NCBI GenBank assembly: GCA_018141785.1
Contig: CP073341.1
Span: forward strand, 2,651,422-2,715,421
Direction of reading: 5' to 3'
DNA: 64,000 bases
Source of the DNA: Candidatus Paraprochloron terpiosi LD05
Lineage (GTDB): Bacteria; Cyanobacteriota; Cyanobacteriia; Cyanobacteriales; Prochloraceae
The translations under genes and the position numbers were made by a program. The notes under the pieces are model-generated. The model worked only from the letters and a program-made list of their open reading frames with translations, made no database searches and was not told where the DNA came from. Position 1 is the first letter of the stretch. Each line of letters opens with the position of its first letter. Below are positions 55,001 to 64,000 of this stretch, piece by piece.

Positions 55001-55249
55001 ATGGCTATCTTGGAAATAAACACTCTTGATGCTGAATTGACTGATACTTTCCATTTTCGGAGCAATATGTTCGTGGGAAGCATTGAATTACCCCGCTATG
55101 GTACTTTATTGGCTCAGTCTATAGAAGATCCAGATGTTCTCGGACAAATGGAAAAGGCATGGAATAATTTTATTGATTCTGGTCAAGTGTGGGCACTGTT
55201 GATAGGGCTGGTTATCGGTTATATGTTTCGTTCTTTGACATCTTCTTGA
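55001..55249 (+). CDS. Small single-TM hypothetical protein
   Basis: 82 residues from the ATG at 55001 (AGGAGATTATTAGG upstream; the frame is open to 54980). One transmembrane helix at the C-terminus: WALLIGLVIGYMFRSLTSS. The N-terminal part (MAILEINTLDAELTDTFHFR) matches nothing I know. 12 nt before argH, likely cotranscribed. Confidence 0.7.
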   Translation: MAILEINTLDAELTDTFHFRSNMFVGSIELPRYGTLLAQSIEDPDVLGQMEKAWNNFIDSGQVWALLIGLVIGYMFRSLTSS

Positions 55250-55261
55250 AGCAATTGAGAA

Positions 55262-56644
55262 ATGACGAAAAAAAAAACTTGGAGTGATCGCTTTGAGTCG
55301 GCACTCCATCCTGCCATCGCCCGCTTTAATGCCAGTATCGGTTTCGATATCCAATTGCTGGAATATGACTTGACAGGTTCGGTGGCTCATGCTAAAATGC
55401 TGGGCAAAACGGGGATTATCTCGGAGGCGGAAGCTGAAGAGTTAGTGGCAGGTTTAGAACAAATTCGACAAGAATATCAGGAGGGAAAGTTTAACCCCGG
55501 TGTTGAGGATGAAGACGTTCACTTTGCGGTGGAACGGCGTCTGATTGAAATAGTAGGGGATGGGGGGAAGAAATTGCATACGGCCCGCTCCCGCAATGAC
55601 CAAGTTGCCACGGATCTGCGCCTTTATTTGCGAGAGCAAATTACCTCTATAAGGGCTCAATTACGAACCTATCAACAGGTTCTCCTGGATCTTGCCCTTC
55701 AGAACGTGGAAACCTTAATTCCGGGCTATACTCACCTGCAAAGGGCACAACCCTTGAGTTTAGCCCACCACCTCTTAGCTTACTTTCAGATGGCACAGCG
55801 AGACTGGGAAAGATTGGGAGAAATATACAGGCGGACTAATATCTGTCCTTTAGGTAGTGGTGCTTTGGCGGGGACCACTTTTCCTATTGACAGAGATTAT
55901 ACCGCTGCTCTCTTGAATTTTGACGGGGTTTGTGGCAATAGTTTGGATGGAGTGAGCGATCGGGATTTTGCCATTGAGTTTCTCTTAGGAGCCAGTTTGA
56001 TTATGGTTCACCTCAGCCGCTTGAGTGAAGAAATAATTCTCTGGTCTTCGACAGAATTCAACTTTATTACCTTGAAAGATAGCTGCGCCACGGGTTCTAG
56101 TATTATGCCCCAGAAGAAAAATCCCGATGTTCCCGAACTGGTACGGGGCAAAAGTGGACGGGTGTTTGGCCACTTACAAGCAATGTTAGTCTTGATGAAA
56201 GGTTTACCTTTGGCGTATAACAAAGACTTGCAAGAAGATAAGGAAGCTATCTTTGATGGAGTCCAAACTGTTAAAACTTCCTTGGAAGCTATGAGAATTC
56301 TCTTGTCTGAGGGGCTAGAATTTCAAACAGCCCGGCTGTCCGCAGCTGTTGCTGAAGACTTTTCCAATGCTACCGATGTAGCTGACTATCTCGCTGCCAA
56401 AGGCGTTCCTTTCCGGGAAGCTTATAATTTGGTGGGGAAAGTGGTTAAAACAAGTATCGCTGCTGGTAAATTGTTGCGGGATTTAAGTTTAGCAGAATGG
56501 CAGCAACTGCATCCAACTTTTGAAGAGGACATTTATGATGCGATCGCCCCTAAGCAAGTCGTGGCTGCCCGCAATAGTTATGGCGGTACTGGTTTTGAGC
56601 AGGTGAGAGCGCAGATCGCCGAAGCCAAGTCTTTGCTAGAATAA
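55262..56644 (+). CDS. argH: Argininosuccinate lyase
   Basis: 460 residues, normal length. Last step of arginine synthesis: argininosuccinate to arginine and fumarate. Motifs: [40 protein letters not shown], and the fumarase/aspartase signature [20 protein letters not shown] with the catalytic Ser. Confidence 0.97.
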   Translation: MTKKKTWSDRFESALHPAIARFNASIGFDIQLLEYDLTGSVAHAKMLGKTGIISEAEAEELVAGLEQIRQEYQEGKFNPGVEDEDVHFAVERRLIEIVGDGGKKLHTARSRNDQVATDLRLYLREQITSIRAQLRTYQQVLLDLALQNVETLIPGYTHLQRAQPLSLAHHLLAYFQMAQRDWERLGEIYRRTNICPLGSGALAGTTFPIDRDYTAALLNFDGVCGNSLDGVSDRDFAIEFLLGASLIMVHLSRLSEEIILWSSTEFNFITLKDSCATGSSIMPQKKNPDVPELVRGKSGRVFGHLQAMLVLMKGLPLAYNKDLQEDKEAIFDGVQTVKTSLEAMRILLSEGLEFQTARLSAAVAEDFSNATDVADYLAAKGVPFREAYNLVGKVVKTSIAAGKLLRDLSLAEWQQLHPTFEEDIYDAIAPKQVVAARNSYGGTGFEQVRAQIAEAKSLLE

Positions 56645-56739
56645 ATAATAATGACATCCTAAAAGTATAGGGTGATAGGTTGATATATAGCCCTTCTCCC
56701 TCTTGCCCATTCACAGATTTTCCCCACCTTTATTTTACC

Positions 56740-56994
56740 ATGTCTGATGTATTGCGTCGTGTTTGGCAATTTGTAACTACAGTACCGAAAATTATCTTGC
56801 GCCATCCTATAACTAGGATAAATATTCTACCCATATTATCTAAAGATGGTTATATTGTTTTAGTTAGGAAAAGTGATTCTGGTGAATGGAGTTTACTCGG
56901 TGGTGTAGTAGAATGGGCAGAAAGTGTTCCTCATGCAGTTAAACGGGAATTAGCCAAAACCACTGGATTAAAATTAGGTACTATTCGTAATTAA
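56740..56994 (+). pseudogene. Tandem Nudix protein, N-terminal domain (cut by in-frame stop)
   Basis: From ATG 56740 (MSDVLRRVWQFVTTVPKIIL). Nudix fold with a degenerate box: GGVVEWAESVPHAVKRELAK followed by TTGL, where the catalytic EE is K-T. A TAA at 56992-56994 separates it from the second domain, which continues in the same frame (TIRN-stop-VGVYS). Confidence 0.75.
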
Positions 56995-57684
56995 GTGGGG
57001 GTTTATTCAGTGCAAAATCAATCAAAGGAGCATGCTATTTTGTTGACAGTAGAGGTAGAAGCCAAGGGAGAGATTAGGATAGACAATACTCAAGTCAAAG
57101 CTTTTTTTAAAGAAGATTTACCAACGCTTATTTTAAGTAAAGAAAGCTCACAACAGCTAGGATATTATCTCCAAATTTCTCAGCAGCCCCAAGAAAAGGC
57201 TATTTATCGATTTGGAAATTCATCTATACGTCGTCGCCGATATTTATTTATCACTTGGCTTGGAGTTATCTTTCGCTATCCAGTTATGGGTGCTACAATT
57301 ATAGCAAGACTTCCTGATGGCCAAATTGTTTTGGTTAAACGACCAAAAAAAAGTGACCAAAAAGAGGCATGGGGTTTGCCTGGAGGAATGGTTGATTGGG
57401 GGGAAGATATACCCACTACAGTAAATCGGGAGTTGAAAGAAGAAACTGGATTGAATTTAGTTAAAATTCAAAGAATAGTCGGCGTTTATTCAGAAGCATT
57501 TCGAGATCCGAGAGTGCATTCCATTGCCGTATCCGTAGAGGTAGAAGCAGAGGGTACCTTTCAGGTAGAAGCAAGAACATTTACGGTTGAGGAGTTGCGA
57601 TCCAGACTCAATAATATGGCGCTGATCCACGACCATCGCCGACAGTTACAAGACTATTTTCAAGGTTTGACCACTATAGCTTAA
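56995..57684 (+). CDS. Nudix hydrolase, second domain of the split protein
   Basis: 229 codons from a GTG directly after the stop. The first 75 finish the fold of the N-terminal Nudix domain (VGVYSVQNQSKEHAILLTVE). The C-terminal domain has an intact Nudix box, GGMVDWGEDIPTTVNRELKE-ETGL, and hydrolyses a nucleoside diphosphate derivative of unknown identity. Restart at the GTG is possible but there is no SD; an internal start near RRRYLFITW would give a one-domain enzyme. Confidence 0.75.
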   Translation: MGVYSVQNQSKEHAILLTVEVEAKGEIRIDNTQVKAFFKEDLPTLILSKESSQQLGYYLQISQQPQEKAIYRFGNSSIRRRRYLFITWLGVIFRYPVMGATIIARLPDGQIVLVKRPKKSDQKEAWGLPGGMVDWGEDIPTTVNRELKEETGLNLVKIQRIVGVYSEAFRDPRVHSIAVSVEVEAEGTFQVEARTFTVEELRSRLNNMALIHDHRRQLQDYFQGLTTIA

Positions 57685-57722
57685 AAAAGTTTCACGCCGA
57701 GGCACAGAGACCCAGAGAAGAG

Positions 57723-58214
57723 ATGAAGATTGAGAAGACATCAGCAGAAAAATCCATGGAAGAACAGGGAATGCGGGATATTCTGCTGCTGCTAGAACAT
57801 TTAGCACAAAGAGAGGCTATAACTGTCAAACTCATATTAGATCGCCTCTATGATGTGGGTTCGGTAAACTTGATTAACAAGAAGTTTCGCTCCCGTACCC
57901 TCAACAGAACGATGAAACTGATTGCGAAAACTTCTAAGCCAGTCTTCAAAGTAATTGCTCTGCGTTGGTTTCAGCAGAATTGCCCTAAACTAATTGCCGA
58001 CTGGCTCCACGAAAAGGTTAGTTTTCCCCAAGAAGAAGATAAGGCAGAAAAAGAGGTGCAACCCCAAGTATATTCTCTTCCGGAAGGAGAAGAAAATCAA
58101 GCTATTGAGGTGGTAAAACGGCTCCAGAGTCGAGTGAGAGTGCTAACGGGAATGTTAATTGGGGCGATCGCTATTTGCGGCGGCAGTTTTCTCTGGTTTT
58201 TCTCCAGCTTCTAA
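57723..58214 (+). CDS. Hypothetical protein with C-terminal membrane anchor
   Basis: 163 residues. Soluble helical N-terminal part (MRDILLLLEHLAQREAITVK, VNLINKKFRSRTLNRTMKLI), an acidic linker (about 105-120), a short coiled coil and one TM helix at the end (VLTGMLIGAIAICGGSFLWF). Family not recognised. Precedes two MscS genes by 22 nt and could belong to the same operon. Confidence 0.75.
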   Translation: MKIEKTSAEKSMEEQGMRDILLLLEHLAQREAITVKLILDRLYDVGSVNLINKKFRSRTLNRTMKLIAKTSKPVFKVIALRWFQQNCPKLIADWLHEKVSFPQEEDKAEKEVQPQVYSLPEGEENQAIEVVKRLQSRVRVLTGMLIGAIAICGGSFLWFFSSF

Positions 58215-58236
58215 TACAAGAGGTATAATTATTGAA

Positions 58237-59316
58237 ATGGATACTTTAACAATATTACTACATTACGTCTTACCTTTTACCTTAATATTATTCTCTTTAA
58301 TCCTGGGTAGACTATTTGAAAAGCGGGGTGTTAAGCGACTGCGGAAATTAACCCCAGTCGCCCGTTGGAAAGGTGCAGAAATAATTCTTGAATCTCTCCA
58401 AGGCATTATCATCATTTGGTTTGTACTGGGTGGCTTCTATCTAGCCACTCTCAGTATACCATTAAGGGAGTCCCTAAAGCTAATTATTGCTAAAATTCTC
58501 CTAGCTACTTTTTTGGCTTCCGTTACCCTGGTTATTTCCAGACTGGCGGTGGGTTTTATTCAACTCTATAGCAGCAAAGGGGAAGATGGTTCTCAGTTAA
58601 CATCCTTGTTAGAAAACTTAACTAAACTTTTAGTTTTCCTCTTCGGTACTTTAATTATCATTCAGTCTCTGGGCATTTCTATTACCCCCCTGCTCACTGC
58701 TTTAGGTATTGGTGGAGTTTCCATTGGTTTAGCTTTACAAAGTACTCTAGCTAATCTTTTTTCCGGTATCGGCATTATTACTTCCAGAAAAGTACGCCTA
58801 GGAGACTATATTAAGTTAGCAAGTGGTCAAGAAGGATACGTTACAGATATAGCTTGGCGCCAGACAGTTATTCGGGATATTTACGAGAATTTAATTGTCA
58901 TTCCCAACGCCAAGATAGTTGGGGATACCTTCAAAAACTATCATCTCCCGGAAAAAGAAATGTTAATACCCATTGAAGTGGGAGTGAGTTATGAGAGCGA
59001 CTTAGAACAAGTAGAAGCTGTTACTCTAGAAGTAGCTGAGGAAGTCAGAGCCAAAATATTAGGAAGTGTGTCCAAATACAAAGCTTTTATCCGCTATCAC
59101 CGCTTTGACTATTTTAGCATTAATTTTACCGTGTATCTGGGAGTTCAGGAATTTTACGACCACCTGCTGGTGAGACACGAGTTTATCAAAAGATTATACA
59201 AACGATATCAAGCCGAAGGAATTAAAATTCCCTTTCCCATTCAAAATATCTATATGCCCGAGAGGGATGGAAAGCATGAGTTAGACTATAATTTCAAGCA
59301 GAAAAGAGAAGAATGA
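58237..59316 (+). CDS. Mechanosensitive ion channel, MscS family
   Basis: 359 residues from ATG 58237 (the frame is open to 58159, inside the previous gene). Four TM helices, with the pore helix ITPLLTALGIGGVSIGLALQ then STLANLFSGIGIITSRKVRL, and the beta domain GDYIKLASGQEGYVTDIAWR and NLIVIPNAKIVGDTFKNYHL. Releases osmolytes under membrane tension. Overlaps the next mscS gene by 4 nt (ATGA). Confidence 0.92.
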   Translation: MDTLTILLHYVLPFTLILFSLILGRLFEKRGVKRLRKLTPVARWKGAEIILESLQGIIIIWFVLGGFYLATLSIPLRESLKLIIAKILLATFLASVTLVISRLAVGFIQLYSSKGEDGSQLTSLLENLTKLLVFLFGTLIIIQSLGISITPLLTALGIGGVSIGLALQSTLANLFSGIGIITSRKVRLGDYIKLASGQEGYVTDIAWRQTVIRDIYENLIVIPNAKIVGDTFKNYHLPEKEMLIPIEVGVSYESDLEQVEAVTLEVAEEVRAKILGSVSKYKAFIRYHRFDYFSINFTVYLGVQEFYDHLLVRHEFIKRLYKRYQAEGIKIPFPIQNIYMPERDGKHELDYNFKQKREE

Positions 59317-60899
59317 AAACACGCCCCTTGTTGCCCATAATGGGAGTCATCATCCTACTGATTTCTGGATTAATCTTAATATGGCCAAGCTTGGCCCAGT
59401 CTAATAAAGAGACAGCCCCTGTGGTTTTGGATGGTAGTGAAATTATAACCATCGGTAGCTACGAACTATTCCCCGCTCAGGGAAGGGCTAACTGGATCTC
59501 CTCTCAACTGGAAGAGGCGATTAAATTGAAGGAACCCACGGAAATCAGGATTGAGGAACAGAACGGATCTCCCACCATAATACTCAATGACCGTTACCTA
59601 TTGACGGTAACGGAAAAAGATACCACTGTTGGCATCAGCCCCAGGGAACAAGCCCAGATCTGGGGGGAGCAAATACGCCAAGCAGTGGAAAAGGCTCAAC
59701 AGGAAAGGAGGGTTGAGTTTCTCTGGAGAGCATCCCTGGTGGTTTTATTGATGGCAATTTTAGCGATGGCGATCCATTGGTTCTTGGGATGGATATGGCG
59801 ACGGTTCCAGCGCCAAATCTTAAAATTACTCCGCCGGCACAACTCCAACCCGGAAGAGCCATCCCGCCTATTGGGACTATTGCTGCGCCTCCCACTATTG
59901 CTAGCCCGGTCAATAGTTTGGGTAGCTACCCTACTGTACCTCACCAATTTATTTCCTTTCAGCCGAACCTGGAGTTACAGCATTACAGAGATACTCATAG
60001 CCACTTTTACCTCTCCCATAGTGTCCTTTGGTCAAAATTCCTACTCTGTGGTCAATTTTCTCATTCTCATTGCCTTGTTCTTGGCACTGATAGTGTTGAC
60101 GAACGTAGCAACGGAGTTCTTGCGCAACCGGGTTTTGCGGACAACCCGGCTGACTATCGGGACTCAGGAAGTAATTGCCATTTTCAGCCGCTATGCTCTG
60201 CTCTCAATTGGGACTATTGTTTTGTTGCAAGCTTGGGGGATCCAGTTGAGTTCCCTAGCCATTTTAGCAAGTGCTTTGGGGGTGGGGATTGGTTTTGGCT
60301 TTCAAAATATTGCCAAAGATTTTGGTAGCGGTTTCGTTTTACTCTTGGAGCGCGCTATTCAGGTAGGGGATTTTGTTGAAGTGGGGGATTATATGGGTAC
60401 TGTGGAGCGATACGCTCCTCGCTTCACCCTGATCCGCACCCTCGATTCCGTTTCCATTATCGTCCCCAATTCCCGCTTTCTAGATTTGGAAGTCATCAAT
60501 TGGAGTCATTCTAATCCCATTTCCCGGCTGCGCATACCAGTGGGAGTTTCTTATCATGCTAATGTTAACGCAGTGCGAACCGCTTTGTTGGAAGCGGCAA
60601 AAAAACATGGGGATGTTTTATCTCACCCAGAACCTGTAGTCGGATTTACAGGATTTGGGGATAGCGCTTTGAAATTTGTGTTATTAGTGTGGATTAGGGA
60701 TCCTGTCCAGCACCTTGGAATCAAAAGCGATCTTTATTTTCTCATTGAGGCTGCTTTTAAGCAGCATAAAATTGAGATTCCTTTTCCTCAGCGAGATTTA
60801 CACCTCCGCTCCGGTACTTTACCCCTACAGGTATCCCCGAAACTAGAACAAATTTTATCTCAGCTCTCCCAACAACTAAAAAATGGTGACCAATTATAG
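59313..60899 (+). CDS. Mechanosensitive ion channel, MscS family, with periplasmic N-terminal domain
   Basis: 528 residues. A signal-anchor (LLPIMGVIILLISGLILIWP), a ~100-residue extracytoplasmic domain, then five TM helices and the MscS core: SSLAILASALGVGIGFGFQN, IAKDFGSGFVLLLERAIQVG, DFVEVGDYMGTVERY, VSIIVPNSRFLDLEVINWSH. Coupled to the upstream mscS gene. The two channels differ in length and could form distinct pores. Confidence 0.92.
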   Translation: MKTRPLLPIMGVIILLISGLILIWPSLAQSNKETAPVVLDGSEIITIGSYELFPAQGRANWISSQLEEAIKLKEPTEIRIEEQNGSPTIILNDRYLLTVTEKDTTVGISPREQAQIWGEQIRQAVEKAQQERRVEFLWRASLVVLLMAILAMAIHWFLGWIWRRFQRQILKLLRRHNSNPEEPSRLLGLLLRLPLLLARSIVWVATLLYLTNLFPFSRTWSYSITEILIATFTSPIVSFGQNSYSVVNFLILIALFLALIVLTNVATEFLRNRVLRTTRLTIGTQEVIAIFSRYALLSIGTIVLLQAWGIQLSSLAILASALGVGIGFGFQNIAKDFGSGFVLLLERAIQVGDFVEVGDYMGTVERYAPRFTLIRTLDSVSIIVPNSRFLDLEVINWSHSNPISRLRIPVGVSYHANVNAVRTALLEAAKKHGDVLSHPEPVVGFTGFGDSALKFVLLVWIRDPVQHLGIKSDLYFLIEAAFKQHKIEIPFPQRDLHLRSGTLPLQVSPKLEQILSQLSQQLKNGDQL

Positions 60900-61011
60900 C
60901 ACTATTTGCTATATTTCTGAAAATATCAGCTCTCAATCAAACAAATTGGTTGACAATCAGAAAAGAGCCACCAGCCAGATTTGTTAATAAAAATTAACAG
61001 ATTGACCACTT

Positions 61012-61041
61012 TTGGACATGAGGACAAAAAATTGCTATAGT
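61012..61041 (+). promoter_or_regulatory. Candidate promoter for the exported TPR gene
   Basis: TTGGAC (61012-61017), 18 nt, TATAGT (61036-61041), about 115 nt before the apparent coding start at 61158. The rest of 60900-61157 shows no gene. Confidence 0.45.
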
Positions 61042-61157
61042 AAAGATATAAATGAATCTGCCAAGTTTTGGGAGATAAAGAGGGTGTTGAGTGACACATT
61101 CTTACCCTCACTCCCTAAGAAACCTAAATTCAATTAAATGTGTGAGGAGATTAAAAA

Positions 61158-61673
61158 ATAAAATTAAACCTAGCTTCCTTTGCTTCTGTTGGTTTAGCTT
61201 GCGCTGCTGTTGCTTTCAGCAATCCGATGATTGCTTTTGCCCAAAATAACCCAAACATTGACTTACCTCCCTTCGTAGAGACAAAAAGAGGTATTTTGGG
61301 TTTAAATAATCTTCGGCCTGAATCTCCCTATGATCGAGAGATGAGATTGGCTTATGAGGCAATTGTGCGGGAAGATTACTTCGATGCGATCGCTAACTTT
61401 CAGGATGCCCTAGCTCTCCGCCCTAACGACGAATATGCCACAGCAGCTTATCTGAATATCTTGGACCTAATTAATGGGACAAATGAGGGTTCAAGTCGAT
61501 ACGATCGCTACATGAAAGCGGGTTATCAGGCTTCAGGAGCAGGCAGTTACCATTTAGCTTTGATTCACTTCAACAAAGCCCTTCAAGAGCGTCCTGAAGA
61601 TAGCTATGCCATGACGGCAATTGGCAATATCCGTTCCTACCTGGCTTTAGACCAAAACGACAGCAACGAGTAA
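61158..61673 (+). CDS. Exported TPR protein with non-standard start codon
   Basis: About 172 codons if read from ATA at 61158: (M)KLNLASFASVGLACAAVAF then SNPMIAFAQNN, a clear signal peptide with cleavage after AFA. No ATG/GTG/TTG exists between the upstream TAA (61152) and this region, yet GAGGAG stands 8 nt ahead of the ATA. The first conventional start (61227, MIAFAQ) would lose the signal. Mature part has two TPR-like units (ANFQDALALRPNDEYATAAY; LIHFNKALQERPEDSYAMTA). Periplasmic or thylakoid-lumen scaffold by inference. Confidence 0.65.
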   Translation: MKLNLASFASVGLACAAVAFSNPMIAFAQNNPNIDLPPFVETKRGILGLNNLRPESPYDREMRLAYEAIVREDYFDAIANFQDALALRPNDEYATAAYLNILDLINGTNEGSSRYDRYMKAGYQASGAGSYHLALIHFNKALQERPEDSYAMTAIGNIRSYLALDQNDSNE

Positions 61674-61689
61674 CCAGACCAAAATAATC

Positions 61690-61764
61690 GTAGGTTGGGT
61701 AGAGCGCAAGCGAAACCCAACATTGATTGGTGTTGTTGGGTTTCGGCACCTCTTCCCAACCTAC
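61690..61764. repeat. 75-nt inverted-repeat element (GTAGGTTGGG type)
   Basis: GTAGGTTGGGTAGAGC...GAAACCCAACA, then TGTTGGGTTTC...CCCAACCTAC: two nested inverted pairs forming one long hairpin. A family of such elements is common in cyanobacteria; a half copy is at 28892. May also terminate the upstream transcript. Confidence 0.8.
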
Positions 61765-61845
61765 AGTTGCTGATTTTTTATTTAGTTCATTGCCTTTGCT
61801 ATGATAGCGGTTTGCGAGCGTTGATCAAGTCCGCTACTTATTCTG

Positions 61846-63792
61846 ATGGAACAACCCCAAGACATTACGATCCTGATAATTCTAACCGTAATGGCAGGTA
61901 TTAGCGCCCAAGTGCTAGGGAACTATCTCAAAATACCCAGCATTGTCTTCTTACTGCTGTTCGGGATTCTCTTTGGACAGGACTGCCTCGGTTTTCTGGA
62001 CCCCTCCCAGCTGGGAGATGGCATGAGAACCATCGTTTCTCTCTCAGTAGCCCTCATTCTCTTTGAAGGGGGACTCAGTCTTCAATTGCGGGAACTGGCG
62101 AAAATTTCCGACAGTCTGCGAAACTTAATTACCGTAGGAACAGGGTTTACCCTCATTGGCGGTAGCATTGCCGCTCATTTTTTAGCCACTATCCCTTGGA
62201 AGCTAGCCTTTCTCTATGGTGCTCTGGTAGTGGTAACCGGACCCACCGTCATCGGACCTTTGCTCAAACAGGTGAGAGTAGATCGCAAAGTCGCTGCCCT
62301 CTTAGAAGGAGAAGGAGTGCTCATCGACCCCATTGGAGCCATTATCGCAGTTTTAGTCTTGAGCGTGATTTTGAATGAGGATGCCACCCCCGCCAACCTA
62401 ATCGCCGATTTAACCATTCGCCTGACCATCGGAGCAGCCATCGGGGCTGCGGGAGGCTGGGGGTTGGGCTGGTTCCTCAAACAGGCTGATTTTCTCGCCG
62501 CTGATCTAAAAAATCTCGTAGTTTTGGCCGTCCTCTGGGACTTATACGGTCTCGCTCAATATATAGAGCCGGAGTCGGGACTGATGGCCACAGTGGTAGC
62601 GGGAATCGTCCTCAGTTCCGAATCCTTGTCTGAACTGCGGCTCTTGCGGCGGTTTCAAGGTCAGCTCACGGTTTTGGCCGTTTCCGTCCTGTTCATTCTC
62701 CTGGCGGCAGATCTATCCTTGGGGAGTATAGTTGCTTTGGGCTGGGGTAGCGTCTTAACCGTGTTGGCTTTGATGTTCGTGGTGCGACCGCTCAATGTCT
62801 TAATTTGCACTCTCCATAGCACCCTCAACTGGCGGCAAAAGCTATTCGTGAGCTGGATCGGTCCCAAGGGAATCGTTTCTGCATCGGTGGCTTCCTTGTT
62901 TGCCATTTTGCTGACAGAAGAAGGGATTGTGGGGGGCGAAGAAGTCAAAGCTCTAGTTTTCCTAACCATCATGATAACCGTAGTGGCACAAGGAATGACG
63001 GCTCAGACAATAGCCAATTTCCTTGAGCTACTTGAGGGTAATCGTCCGGGAGCGGTGATTGTGGGATCCAATCCTTTAGCCCGTTTGATTGCCCGCCTGT
63101 TGCAAGAACGGGATGAACCAGTAGTTTTGATTGACACTAACGCCACAGCGGTACAAGAAGCAGAAAAAGAAAATCTACGGGTTTTCTTGAGCAGTGCCAT
63201 GAATGCCCAGGTTCTCGAAGAAGCAGGATTGGACGATATGGGAACCTTCCTCGCCATGACCAAAAATGGCGAGGTGAACCAAATGTTGGCAACTCGGGCA
63301 GCAGAAGAGTTCCAAGAGCCTCAAATCATGGCGATTTTGCCCAAAGATATTCAAGATAACAAGTCCAACTACGACAGCAAAATTAAACCCGCCCTTACCT
63401 TCAATTTAAATCTCCAAACTTGGAACCAGTATCTAACAGATGGAGATGTAAAATTGATGAAAACAGTGCTGAAAAACCCTGGGTTTACCTTTCAGCAAAC
63501 TTATCTCCAGGCGCTGATTGATTCCGGTAAGCTTCTCCCCCTATTATTGAAACGACAAAAACGCCTGCAATTAGTGCGAGCTGGAGAAAATTGGGAACCT
63601 GGCGATCGCCTGATTTGTTTACTACACAACCCCAAACCAAAACTACTCAAACAACTGAGTGGCAATACCAGTACTATTCGTCTTTCCCAGGAAAAATTGC
63701 CCATAGTGGAAGAATTAACCATGCCCTCTTCAGTTAGTTCTGAGATTATCCATATGGATAAAGATGCCAGTTCAGCAGTTATTGAAAGATAA
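61846..63792 (+). CDS. Cation/proton antiporter (CPA1/NhaP-like) with TrkA-N domain
   Basis: 648 residues. About 12 TM helices (1-395) with SVALILFEGGLSLQLRELAK, VVVTGPTVIGPLLKQVRVDR and ALLEGEGVLIDPIGAIIAVL containing the acidic transport residues, then a TrkA-N (RCK) NAD-binding domain: VIVGSNPLARLIARLLQERD, EPVVLIDTNATAVQEAEKEN, and a C-terminal TrkA-C-like part. Exchanges Na+ or K+ for H+ under nucleotide control. Confidence 0.92.
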   Translation: MEQPQDITILIILTVMAGISAQVLGNYLKIPSIVFLLLFGILFGQDCLGFLDPSQLGDGMRTIVSLSVALILFEGGLSLQLRELAKISDSLRNLITVGTGFTLIGGSIAAHFLATIPWKLAFLYGALVVVTGPTVIGPLLKQVRVDRKVAALLEGEGVLIDPIGAIIAVLVLSVILNEDATPANLIADLTIRLTIGAAIGAAGGWGLGWFLKQADFLAADLKNLVVLAVLWDLYGLAQYIEPESGLMATVVAGIVLSSESLSELRLLRRFQGQLTVLAVSVLFILLAADLSLGSIVALGWGSVLTVLALMFVVRPLNVLICTLHSTLNWRQKLFVSWIGPKGIVSASVASLFAILLTEEGIVGGEEVKALVFLTIMITVVAQGMTAQTIANFLELLEGNRPGAVIVGSNPLARLIARLLQERDEPVVLIDTNATAVQEAEKENLRVFLSSAMNAQVLEEAGLDDMGTFLAMTKNGEVNQMLATRAAEEFQEPQIMAILPKDIQDNKSNYDSKIKPALTFNLNLQTWNQYLTDGDVKLMKTVLKNPGFTFQQTYLQALIDSGKLLPLLLKRQKRLQLVRAGENWEPGDRLICLLHNPKPKLLKQLSGNTSTIRLSQEKLPIVEELTMPSSVSSEIIHMDKDASSAVIER

Positions 63793-63794
63793 AA

Positions 63795-64000
63795 ATGAAT
63801 AAACTTTCTCAAGGTCAAAAATTGCTAGTAATTGGCTGGCGGGAAATACTTGCTTTACCGGATCTCAGTATTGTCAAAATTGAAGCCAAAATAGATACGG
63901 GAGCTCGTTCTTCTGCTATTCATGCCCAAGATATCAAGATTTTCCAGCAGCAAGATGGAAAAGAAATGATTCGCTTCCAGGTACGTCCTTATGGGAAACA
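63795..64000 (+). CDS. RimK-associated/ATP-dependent zinc protease-like protein (partial)
   Basis: First 68 codons, running off the window. LLVIGWREILALPDLSIVKI, then EAKIDTGARSSAIHAQDI: the D-T-G-A of retropepsin-like proteins often found beside RimK (DUF785). Two nt after the antiporter stop, so cotranscribed. Confidence 0.88.
   Translation, partial: MNKLSQGQKLLVIGWREILALPDLSIVKIEAKIDTGARSSAIHAQDIKIFQQQDGKEMIRFQVRPYGK

Noticed and set aside
59635..60328. Long alternative frames (92, 83 and 183 codons) inside the second mscS gene
   Set aside because: Proline-rich, low-complexity translations with no family features; the MscS frame has complete motifs.

Overview
The window is chromosomal DNA of a cyanobacterium, probably a filamentous one. 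It carries photosystem I genes (ycf3, psaE), a PedR-type regulator next to psaE, hpnA, an rRNA operon with only tRNA-Ile in the spacer and a cyanobacterial BoxB/BoxA, and many HIP1 (GCGATCGC) sites in the core genes. The exact genus cannot be read from the sequence.

Layout. 1-15 kb is mostly core: a PD-(D/E)XK-like protein, gatC, ycf3, an ABC exporter, an MBL-fold protein, mutM-psaE, pedR, a PfkB sugar kinase, a haloperoxidase-like protein whose C-terminal half-site is replaced by a DUF4114-like tail, an RND transporter and a large GT/TPR/OGT fusion. 15-27 kb is a decayed insecticidal-type Tc toxin locus: a TcB-TcC (SpvB...RHS) fusion gene broken by frameshifts, stops and an insertion, followed directly by the C-terminal third of a TcA subunit. 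The insertion is an IS605-type element that itself holds an ORF-less group II intron between its divergent tnpA and tnpB, and a second, TnpB-only element inside its tnpB. 27-30 kb returns to housekeeping genes (hpnA, trmB, a Uma2 protein, a LysE exporter).

30.3-39.4 kb is one minus-strand gene of unknown function cut in three by two group II introns lying antisense to it. The first intron contains two more copies of the TnpB-only element, one in its RNA part and one inside its reverse-transcriptase ORF. Removing these insertions in silico restores every interrupted frame. nadC and the rrn operon (16S-tRNA-Ile-23S-5S) follow.

45.6-53.6 kb is an accessory stretch: a frameshifted DUF4417 protein, small proteins, a higB-higA toxin-antitoxin pair split precisely between toxin and antitoxin by a group II intron with an intact RT-maturase-HNH protein, a degenerate intron with a damaged domain V, and a hicAB remnant. 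53.6-64 kb is again core: a GAF-SpoIIE phosphatase, argH, a Nudix pair split by a stop codon, two MscS channels, an exported TPR protein that lacks a normal start codon, a cation/proton antiporter and the start of a RimK-associated protease-like gene.

How it fits together. All five introns lie on the plus strand whatever the host orientation. Only the intron at 47.5 kb has an intact protein, so it could serve the related introns in trans. Three TnpB-element copies allow element ends, a candidate TAM and guide sequences to be read from flanks. Short GC-rich hairpins (20-30 nt) have repeatedly replaced stem-loops in the introns and broken one tnpB. These layers give a relative order of insertion events.
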